Of a DNA stretch of 64,000 nt, positions 51,494 to 58,515 are shown piece after piece. Below the pieces are notes generated by a model. That model was not told where the DNA came from, ran no database searches, and saw nothing but the letters and a program-made list of their open reading frames with translations. Source of the stretch: Streptomyces sp. ML-6 (GTDB lineage: Bacteria; Actinomycetota; Actinomycetes; Streptomycetales; Streptomycetaceae); NCBI RefSeq assembly GCF_030116705.1, contig NZ_JAOTIK010000003.1, positions 1 to 64,000 of the forward strand, in the 5' to 3' direction. The stretch's first letter is position 1; the number at the start of each line of letters is the position of its first letter. A program made the translations under genes and the position numbers.

Positions 51494-52579
51494 TCACCTC
51501 GCCTCTCCGCAGAGCCGGGCGGTCACGCGGTCGTTGGCGCTTTCCCAGGCCCTCTCGATGTGGTTGGTATGGACGTGAATGTACCGGGTTGTAGTGGAAA
51601 GCCATTCGTGGCCGAGGACCTCCTGGATCGCTTTGAGATCGAGGCCTCGCAGGTACAGCGACGAGGCGCAGTAGTGCCGCAGGCCGTGCGGGGTGAGGCG
51701 GTCGTTCCACTCTGGCAGCCAGGTCGCCACGGCCTGGGCGAGGCCCGAGCGCAGTGCGTCATCGCCCACCCGGGTGCAGTAGCCGGTGACGGGGTCGTGG
51801 CGCTCGCTGGGCAGCAGGGGGGCGTCGGGGCGCTGCCAGTCGTCGCCGAACTGGTGTCGGATGTCGGTCAGCCACCAGTTCATGAGCGTGTCGACGGAGT
51901 TGATGCCGGGGACGAAGCGGGTCTTCGGCCCTCGCCCGCGGCTGCCCTTCCCGTGGCGAACGTGCAGTTTGCCCTTTTCCCCCAGGTCGGGGCGCCAGTC
52001 ACGGATGTCGAGCATGACCGTCTCGTTGATCCTGAGCCCAGCGCGGCGCCACAGAGAGGCGGCGAAGTAGTTCCGTGCCGCCGGCAGGTACTTCCTGGCG
52101 CCGGGCAGCGCCGTGCCCCAGCTTGTGAAGAGATGGTCCACTTCGGGGTCCGTTGGGGGCACGCGCACCGACCCGTCGCCGATCCGGGCCGGTCGGTTGA
52201 ACTCGTCGATGGGCTGGATGAGCGTGTGGCCGGTCAGGGCGTGGATCTCGCCCTGGTAGCGGTTCAGGAGGAAGTCGTAGAACCCGGCGACGGTCTGCGC
52301 TTTCTTCTGCACCGTCGTTTTGGCCAGCCCGCGGTCTTTGCGCTGGTAGGCGAGGAAGCGGTCCGCGTCGGCCGGCTCAGCAGTCCACATCGGGCGGCCC
52401 AGGAACCGGACGAACTCGAATACGCCCCCTCGCTCTTCCGCGACCGTGCTGTCCGCCAGGCCAGCCCCGACCATCGCCAGGGCGTACTGGTCGACCAGCT
52501 CCTGCTCGAAGTCCTCACGTTCCTGCTCGGAACGCAGCCCTCGGGCCGAGCCGATCGAACGGACTGCCGCGAGCGCCAT
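51494..52579 (-). CDS. Tyrosine recombinase/integrase
   Basis: A 361-residue protein. A core-binding domain (FVRFLGRPMW, LAKTTVQKKAQTVAGFYDFL) is followed by a catalytic domain with Arg in WRRAGLRINETVML, Lys in HVRHGKGSRGRGPK, HGLRHYCASSLY, and His plus Tyr in VLGHEWLSTTTRYIHVH. All residues of the R-K-HxxR-H-Y set are visible, so it should be active. The first gene of the minus-strand trio. Confidence 0.85.
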   Translation of the reverse strand: MALAAVRSIGSARGLRSEQEREDFEQELVDQYALAMVGAGLADSTVAEERGGVFEFVRFLGRPMWTAEPADADRFLAYQRKDRGLAKTTVQKKAQTVAGFYDFLLNRYQGEIHALTGHTLIQPIDEFNRPARIGDGSVRVPPTDPEVDHLFTSWGTALPGARKYLPAARNYFAASLWRRAGLRINETVMLDIRDWRPDLGEKGKLHVRHGKGSRGRGPKTRFVPGINSVDTLMNWWLTDIRHQFGDDWQRPDAPLLPSERHDPVTGYCTRVGDDALRSGLAQAVATWLPEWNDRLTPHGLRHYCASSLYLRGLDLKAIQEVLGHEWLSTTTRYIHVHTNHIERAWESANDRVTARLCGEAR

Positions 52580-52749
52580 GAGTGCCTCAGTTCATTCGGA
52601 ACGTCTGTCCACCACGCTTTTCCACATTCGGTCAGGAATCATGACAAATGGTCGAGATCTTGCGGCAACCAGGTGAACCAGAGCTGGCCTGCGCTGCTGT
52701 CCCGCCAGGGCACTTCTGGCCAGCAGGAACTCACGGCAGTAGCGGTACC

Positions 52750-53208
52750 GTGACGGCCCCCGCCCTCAGCCGTCGGCTGCTGCGGGGGCTGCGCCGCGAC
52801 CGGGGCTCCTACGCGGTGGAGACCGCGGTCCTGGCGCCCGTGATGATCGCCCTGCTCCTGCTCATGATCGCCTTCGGACGGGTGACGGACGCCGACGGAG
52901 CCGTAGACTCCGCCGCCCGCGCTGCCGCCCGGGCCGCGTCCCTGGAGCGGGATGCCTCCAGCGCCCAGGCCCAGGCCCAGGACGCGGCCGCCCGCAGCCT
53001 CCAGGGCGAGGGCATCACGTGCCGAACCTCCAGCGTCGTGGTCGACACCTCCGGCTACGCCCTCGACATCGGCGTGGAAGCGACCGTGACGGCCACGGTC
53101 GCCTGCACGGCGAACCTTTCCGACATCGGGCTGCCGGGCCTGCCCGGGGCCAAGACGCTGACCGCGTCGTGGACCAGTCCCATCGACACCTACCGGGGGC
53201 GCCAGTGA
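52750..53208 (+). CDS. TadE-like minor pilin
   Basis: A 152-residue protein from GTG (VTAPALSRRLLRGLRRDRGS). The signature YAVETAVLAPVMIALLLLMI is that of TadE-type pilins, with Glu five residues after the cleavage-like position. A helix with SAARAAARAASLERDAS continues and a small C-terminal domain contains two Cys residues (TCRTSS, VACTAN), likely a disulfide. A longer start at 52648 reaches into the inserted element and is rejected. It overlaps the next gene by GTGA. Confidence 0.8.
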   Translation: MTAPALSRRLLRGLRRDRGSYAVETAVLAPVMIALLLLMIAFGRVTDADGAVDSAARAAARAASLERDASSAQAQAQDAAARSLQGEGITCRTSSVVVDTSGYALDIGVEATVTATVACTANLSDIGLPGLPGAKTLTASWTSPIDTYRGRQ

Positions 53209-53666
53209 ACACCACGGTCCGCTGTTTCGTGGACCGGCGGCGTACGGCACTGGCCGCTCGCCGTGACCGCGGATCGATGTCCCTGTTCTTCGCACTGTCC
53301 TCGCTCGCGATCCTGATGGTGATGGGGCTGCTCGTCGACGGCGGCGGCGCACTGAACGCCGGCAACCGCGCCACCTCGCTCGCCCAGGAGGCCGCCCGCA
53401 CCGCCGGCCAGCAGCTTGACCCCGCCCAGGCCATCGAGGGCACCGCCATCACGATCGACCCGGACGCCGCTGTCGGGGCCGTCCAGGACTACCTCGCCGC
53501 CGCCGGCGTCCAGGGCGACGTACAGATCACCGACGGCGGACAGAGCCTCACCGTCACCGTCCACGCCACCTACGACACGTACTTCGCGCAGTTCGTCGGC
53601 GTGGGAACGATCACCGTGACCGGCACCGCGAAAGCCCACCTGCAGACCCAAGCCTCCGGAGGCTGA
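53205..53666 (+). CDS. TadG/TadF-like pilus-associated protein
   Basis: A 153-residue protein. The N-terminus DRGSMSLFFALSSLAILMVM and then GLLVDGGGALNAGNRATSLA forms the membrane helix plus small-residue stretch of Tad-associated pseudopilin-like proteins. The C-terminal part is beta-rich (GDVQITDGGQSLTVTVHATY). It is coupled to the TadE-like gene before it and lies 7 bp before the LysM-BTAD gene. Confidence 0.75.
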   Translation: MNTTVRCFVDRRRTALAARRDRGSMSLFFALSSLAILMVMGLLVDGGGALNAGNRATSLAQEAARTAGQQLDPAQAIEGTAITIDPDAAVGAVQDYLAAAGVQGDVQITDGGQSLTVTVHATYDTYFAQFVGVGTITVTGTAKAHLQTQASGG

Positions 53667-53673
53667 GCCGACC

Positions 53674-56600
53674 ATGGCCCCCCGCATCCCCGCCCCGCTG
53701 CGCGCCGTCGTCACCCTGCTGCGGTCCCTGCTCGGCCTGGCCCTCCTGACGGTCCTGGTCGGCGGCGTGCCGTACCTGCTGCTCAAGGTGGGCCACCAGC
53801 CGTCCGAACTCTCCGGCGGCCTGGACCTGCTGACCCAGCAGGACGACGGGACGCTGTTCTTCGTAGTCCTGACCTGCATCGGCTGGGTCGCGTGGGCGGC
53901 GTTCACGGTCTCTGTCCTGGTGGAGCTCGTGTCCGTGCTGCGCCGCCGCTCCGCCCCCCGCATCAAGGGACTCGGCGGCATGCAGTCGCTGGCGAGCTTC
54001 CTGATCGGGGGCATCGTACTGCTCGCGCCGACCGCCGCGTCCGCAGCCACGGTCGCTCCTGCGGTCGCCGCGACCGCGACCCACACCATCGGGCAGGACA
54101 CCAGCAGCCCGTCCGTGCAGCACGAAGCCGTACAGACAAAGAAGGCGGGGCTGCGGCACACCGTCGCCTCCGCCACGGAGTCCCCGTGGGAACTCGCCGA
54201 GAGGTATCTCGGCAGCGGCCCGCGGTGGAAGGACATCGCGGCCCTCAACCCCAACATCCCCGAACTCGCCGCCGGCGACCAGTACCTGCCCAAGGGCGCG
54301 GTCATCACCCTGCCCGCCGATGCCCGGCCTCCCGCCGCGGCCGCCGCCACCAAGGCGGCTAAGGCCTTGGCCGACGCTCAGGACGAGGCTGCAGGCTCCC
54401 CCGCGTCGTACACCGTCCGGCCGGGCGACTACCTGTCAAAGATCGCCGACGAGCAGCTCGGTGACGGGGACCGGTGGCCCGAGCTGTACGAAGCGAACAA
54501 GGGGGAAAAGCAGCCCTACGGGCAGGTCTTCGACGACCCCGACCGGATCTATCCGGGCCAGGAACTCGCCCTGCCCGCCCACAACCAGACCGACCCCGAC
54601 TCCGAATCCGGTGAGAAGCCCCCCGCTCAGGACGATCACGACACCGCGACGCCGCCCGAAGCGGACACCACCACGCCGCCGCGACCGGCCCCGGACACCG
54701 AGCCGCCGTCAGCCGCCGCCCCCTCCCCCGGCCAGAGCCGCACAGCATCTCCCTCCCCCGCTGGGACGCCCGCCCCCGACACGACGACACCGGCACCCGC
54801 CGAACCGGCCCCGTCGGCAACCCCCGCCGACGACCGGCGGACGACGACCGGGATGCGGGCCGGCATGGTCGGCCTGGGAGCCACCGGAGTCCTGGCCGCC
54901 GGGCTCGTGGGCACCCTGGCCACCCGGCGAATCCTGCAGCAGCGCCGCCGACGCCGCGGCCGCCGCATCCCGATGCCCTCCGGCCAGAGTGCCCTCACAG
55001 AGATCGCGCTGCGCAGCGCGGACGCCGGCGAGGAACTGGCCGTGCTGGACCGGGCACTGCGCACCGCGGCCGCGGCCCTCGCCGAGGAGAACCGGCAGCT
55101 GCCCACCCTCACCGCGGTACAGCTCGGCACCGAAGGAGTCCGGCTGCACCTGGACGCGCCCGCACCGGCGGTCGCCCCGTTCACCACCGACCCCTCGCAG
55201 AGCACCGTGTGGTGGTGCCCGGCAGACTCCGGCGAACTGCTGCCCTCGCAGGAGAGCCGGGAGGTCGACCCGCCCTATCCGGGGCTGATCTCGCTGGGCG
55301 AGGACGACCAGGGCGCGATCGTGCTCGTCGACCTGGAGCACACCGGCGCGCTTCACCTCACCGGCAGTCTGCGCAACGAGGTCCTGCGGACCCTCGCGCT
55401 GACACTCGCGCTCTCGCCGCTCGCCGAGCAGCTCGACATCGCGGTCGCCGGAGAGGACACCGCCCCCGAGCTGGCGATGCTGGACAGCGACCGGGTCACC
55501 CCGTACCCGGACCTGGCCGACGCGGTACATGCCCTGCAGGCCCATCACGCGGAGCAGCAGCAGGCCCTGGACAGGCTCGGCGGCGGGGAGGAGGCGGGGG
55601 CGGGCGGGCTGTGGCCGCTGGTCGTCGTCGCGGACCTGGATTCCTGCCCGGCTCCCGAGGGGGCCCGAGAGGTGCTGTGGGAAGTTCTGGGCCAACAGCC
55701 CCGGCCGGCGGTGGCCGTGGTCACCAGCAGCACCGCCGTACCGGAGGAAGCGGGCGGGGCATGGCCGGTGGACACCGACCTGCCGTACATCACCGTTCCG
55801 GGCACCACGCTCCACGTCGCGCTGTCGGTGTGCTCCGATGCCGAGTACGCCGACATCCTGGACGTCGCACTCACCGCGGACGCGCCCGGCGATGTGCCCG
55901 CCCCCGTGCCAGAGCCGGCCGCATCCGCACCGTCGGCGGAGAACCAGCAGCCCGCCTCTGTGCTTCCGTCGCAGCCAGGGGTGTCTGCCGCGGGCGAGGC
56001 GGCCGGGCCGGTCGGCAAGCCGGGGCTGATGGCCGCGTTCGCCGAGCTGGAGGACGATACCGACGACGATGTCGACGACGCAGAAGACCCTGCGGACCCG
56101 ACCGCCGGGCAGGAGAGCACGCCCGGGCCGGAGCCCCTGCCCACCTCGTCGCCGTCCCCCGGAGCTCCCGTGCTGCCGGCGCTGTCCAGCCCCCCTCTCC
56201 GGGTCAGCTCGCGGATCCCCGACCCCGCCGGCTCGGAAGAGACCGAACCCGCCCGCCCGGCAGCCGTCCCGCTTCCCGAGCAGCCCGTCCCCTCCTGCCC
56301 TTCCGACAGCCCGGACCGCCCGCTGGTGCGGGTACTCGGGACGGTCGATCTCCTCGGCGCCCGCGGCACCGTCAAGTCCAACCGGCGCACCCTCGCCCTG
56401 GAGATGACCGCCTGGCTGGTGCTCCACCCCGGAGCCAACCACCACCAGCTCGACGAGGTCCTCGCGCCCGGCGGGATCGTCACCCGCAACACCCGCAACA
56501 CCCGCCTCGGAGACGTCCGCAGGTGGCTGGGCGCCGACACGCAGGGCAACAAGCACTTCCCCCACGTGAGCACCCAGCCCGACAAGCTCTACCGGCTGGC

Positions 56601-57039
56601 CAAGGTGGACTGCGACTGGGACCGGTTCCAGGAACTGGCCCGTTCCGGCCGGACCACCGACGGCCCGGACGGGGAACAGCTGCTGCGCCAGGCCCTGGAA
56701 CTCGTGCACGGACGGCCGTTCTCCGGCATCCCCTCCCGCCGGTACGCGTGGGCGGAATCCCTGACCCAGGAGATGATCGCCGAGATCGTGGACGCGGCCG
56801 ACGACCTCGCCGAGCGGTACCTCGCCCGCGGCGACGCACGCAGCGCCCTGTGGGCCGCCACCCACGGCCTGACCGTCGCGCGGGAGATGGAGTGCCTGTG
56901 GCGCCACAAGTTCCGGGCGCTGTCACTGCTCGGTGAAGAAGCCGCACTTGAAACGTCGATCCGGCAGCTGGACGAACTCCTCCTGGAACTGGGCTCGTCC
57001 ATGGACGAGGAAACCGAACAGGTCCTCCGCCTGCTGTAG
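53674..57039 (+). CDS. Membrane-tethered LysM protein with winged-helix and BTAD domain
   Basis: An 1121-residue protein. Three hydrophobic segments occur in the first 125 residues. Two LysM domains follow (about 161-214 and 245-299, the second with YTVRPGDYLSKIADEQLG). A Pro/Thr linker leads to another membrane helix near 392-415 (GLGATGVLAAGLVGTLAT). A large region follows with VLVDLEHTGALHLTGSL. The C-terminus (about 882-962) resembles an OmpR-type winged helix and the last 155 residues a BTAD domain (FQELARSGRTTDGP, ELVHGRPFSG). Peptidoglycan binding outside and a SARP-like part inside suggest a wall-sensing regulator or scaffold closing the Tad operon. Confidence 0.78.
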   Translation: MAPRIPAPLRAVVTLLRSLLGLALLTVLVGGVPYLLLKVGHQPSELSGGLDLLTQQDDGTLFFVVLTCIGWVAWAAFTVSVLVELVSVLRRRSAPRIKGLGGMQSLASFLIGGIVLLAPTAASAATVAPAVAATATHTIGQDTSSPSVQHEAVQTKKAGLRHTVASATESPWELAERYLGSGPRWKDIAALNPNIPELAAGDQYLPKGAVITLPADARPPAAAAATKAAKALADAQDEAAGSPASYTVRPGDYLSKIADEQLGDGDRWPELYEANKGEKQPYGQVFDDPDRIYPGQELALPAHNQTDPDSESGEKPPAQDDHDTATPPEADTTTPPRPAPDTEPPSAAAPSPGQSRTASPSPAGTPAPDTTTPAPAEPAPSATPADDRRTTTGMRAGMVGLGATGVLAAGLVGTLATRRILQQRRRRRGRRIPMPSGQSALTEIALRSADAGEELAVLDRALRTAAAALAEENRQLPTLTAVQLGTEGVRLHLDAPAPAVAPFTTDPSQSTVWWCPADSGELLPSQESREVDPPYPGLISLGEDDQGAIVLVDLEHTGALHLTGSLRNEVLRTLALTLALSPLAEQLDIAVAGEDTAPELAMLDSDRVTPYPDLADAVHALQAHHAEQQQALDRLGGGEEAGAGGLWPLVVVADLDSCPAPEGAREVLWEVLGQQPRPAVAVVTSSTAVPEEAGGAWPVDTDLPYITVPGTTLHVALSVCSDAEYADILDVALTADAPGDVPAPVPEPAASAPSAENQQPASVLPSQPGVSAAGEAAGPVGKPGLMAAFAELEDDTDDDVDDAEDPADPTAGQESTPGPEPLPTSSPSPGAPVLPALSSPPLRVSSRIPDPAGSEETEPARPAAVPLPEQPVPSCPSDSPDRPLVRVLGTVDLLGARGTVKSNRRTLALEMTAWLVLHPGANHHQLDEVLAPGGIVTRNTRNTRLGDVRRWLGADTQGNKHFPHVSTQPDKLYRLAKVDCDWDRFQELARSGRTTDGPDGEQLLRQALELVHGRPFSGIPSRRYAWAESLTQEMIAEIVDAADDLAERYLARGDARSALWAATHGLTVAREMECLWRHKFRALSLLGEEAALETSIRQLDELLLELGSSMDEETEQVLRLL

Positions 57040-57134
57040 CAGGCCGCACCGGCAGCTTCCCTCCGCACAGGGATGGCCGAAGAGCACTGCACCCGAAACT
57101 GCGCGGGGGCCGGTGAACCGAGTGGTGGAACGCC

Positions 57135-57172
57135 GATGGCCCTGCACTCCCGAGAGGGAGTGCAGGGCCATC
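57135..57172 (+). terminator. 17-bp perfect terminator hairpin after Tad locus
   Basis: GATGGCCCTGCACTCCC and its exact complement are separated by GAGA. It is 95 bp downstream of the LysM-BTAD stop and should end the pilus transcript. No other feature is evident between 57040 and 57316. Confidence 0.8.
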
Positions 57173-57316
57173 AGTATCCGGGCGGTGAAGGAAGGTGCGG
57201 GGGCGCTGACCCAAATGCTGACCCGGTCGGAAAAGCCGCAGGTCGGCGCGTCTTCCAGTGCTTGCGGCTGCGCACATGCTGACGCGCAACTGCGCTAGGC
57301 CGGGGCCGCCCTCATG

Positions 57317-57583
57317 TCACGCCGGTTTCTTCCGCTTGGGCTTGGCGGCCTGGCGCTCCTCGGATGCTCGGGCGAGCCATCCGGGGTGGGCCTTGCCGAT
57401 GAGGTCACGAAGGTGCTGGACATTGATGCCCGCCTCCCGGGCGACGGCGGAGACATGGCCGTACTCGGTCGAGGTCATGGCCTCGGCAATGGCGGCCTCG
57501 TACCACTCGGCCCTGTAGCCTGCGGCGGTCTTCTCGGCCTTCTCGACCCGTTTCCGCAGCGCCGCAAAATCCGGTTTGCTCAT
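57317..57583 (-). CDS. Small helical HTH-like plasmid protein
   Basis: An 88-residue protein from MSKPDFAALRKRVEKAEK. The segment EYGHVSAVAREAGINVQHLR followed by LIGKAHPGWLA looks like a helix-turn-helix, with a basic end (KPKRKKPA). It is likely a small DNA-binding protein. Upstream lies the motif AAACTTTCAGTGAAACTTGA, shared with the promoter region of the gene at 5573, so this protein may regulate both. That link is inference. Confidence 0.55.
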   Translation of the reverse strand: MSKPDFAALRKRVEKAEKTAAGYRAEWYEAAIAEAMTSTEYGHVSAVAREAGINVQHLRDLIGKAHPGWLARASEERQAAKPKRKKPA

Positions 57584-57612
57584 GGAGCGAGAGTGACACA
57601 CCCACCACCACA

Positions 57613-57634
57613 CTTCAAGTTTCACTGAAAGTTT
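57613..57634 (-). promoter_or_regulatory. Operator-like motif shared with 5.5 kb
   Basis: On the minus strand this reads AAACTTTCAGTGAAACTTGA and then AG. It is nearly the same as AACTTTCAGTGACACTTGAA at 5470-5489. It contains two AAACTT units 12 bp apart and sits 30 bp before the start codon. Confidence 0.55.
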
Positions 57635-57847
57635 GCCCCTGGTTGCAAAGCGGGCGACCACCCGCGCCCTGACGCGGTAACCGTCGCCCTGGATGCGGGT
57701 CCGGTCAACCGCCCAGTAGGCCAGACCTCCTGCCGACGGCTGCCTCTGCGAGCTTCCATGCTGGATGGCCAGCACGCCCCAGGACCGGCACGAGCACCCG
57801 ACACAGCCGACGGGACGTCACCCAGCGCAACCAGACATGTGGTTGCG

Positions 57848-58515
57848 TTCCACCCCCGCTCTCAGCCCCTTGCCCACCGACGAGGCCTGCGGCCGGGTGG
57901 AAAACCCGGCCACCGATCTGGTCGCCTCCCGGACCGGAAGACCGTCTGAACGTGGAAAATTCCACCCCGTCCTCACCGCCACGGCGGCGGAGCCGTTCCG
58001 GCTTTCCGACCGGCCGCTCCCACGTGGAACGGCCGGTCCTCCGCTGATGACCGACCCCTCCATGCGGCACCGCCCGCCTCTCGACAAGCGGCGATAGGCA
58101 GCACGGAAGACGCGAGCGGGGTATGACCCAAACGCTGACCCACCCTGGAAAATCCCAGGTCGCAGCGTTCCACCCCCGACTCGGTGCCGGACCTCGCCCC
58201 GACGCTCCCCGACCGCGCACCCGCTGCCCCAGCGGCAGAAAGCGACACCGCCGGGCACGCACGCGAGGGCGGGACAGCGAAAAGGGGGTGGGGGTGGAAC
58301 CCGTGGATTCCACCCCCACCCCCGTGCAGCGTTCCGGGCAGCTCGCCCGCATTCCACGCGGTGGAACGTCACATGCCAGTGGTCCGCTTGATCTGCCCGA
58401 GGTACTTCCGCACCGTGCCCTCCCGGTAACCGCAGAGCTCCGCCAGGGCCGGGGCCAGGGCCTTCGCCGAGCGCGCCTGCTCCTCCGGCGGCAACTGCCT
58501 GTAGTGGAATTCCAC
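57848..58515. repeat. Array of TTCCAC/GTGGAA sites (iteron or operator array)
   Basis: Twelve copies of TTCCAC or its complement occur here, at 57848, 57896, 57952, 57960, 58024, 58168, 58294, 58308, 58352, 58361, 58504 and 58510. Several form palindromes: GTGGAAAATTCCAC (57952-57965), TTCCACGCGGTGGAA (58352-58366) and GTGGAATTCCAC (58504-58515). Most of the array lies in the 785-bp gene-free interval 57584-58368, which otherwise shows no gene. The last pair lies inside the 3' end of the DUF2637 gene. Candidates are a replication origin, a partition site or a transfer-protein binding locus. Confidence 0.7.
58284..58323. repeat. 16-bp perfect hairpin within the array
   Basis: GGGGGTGGGGGTGGAA and TTCCACCCCCACCCCC pair perfectly around CCCGTGGA. 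It includes two array motifs and lies 45 bp downstream of the DUF2637 stop, so it may also terminate that minus-strand transcript. Confidence 0.75.

Larger units (their letters stand above)
49354..52749. mobile_element. Second recombinase element, inserted within Tad locus
   Basis: Three overlapping or adjacent minus-strand genes encode a tyrosine recombinase, an XRE-type HTH protein and a larger zinc-finger tyrosine recombinase. They lie between two TadE-type genes transcribed the other way. Precise ends could not be set: they must fall between the tadE stop and 49430 on the left and between 52579 and the next gene on the right. ATGAC and AAAT motifs occur close to both edges (TGATGACTATCAAAT at left, ATCATGACAAATGG at right) and may be core sites. 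Confidence 0.65.

Noticed and set aside
52648..52749. A longer start for the second TadE-like gene
   Set aside because: The added residues come from sequence of the inserted recombinase element, while GTG at 52750 begins directly before the basic leader.
57705..58352. Overlapping open frames in the motif array
   Set aside because: They cross perfect palindromes, conflict with one another and show no domain. The region is better read as a binding-site array.
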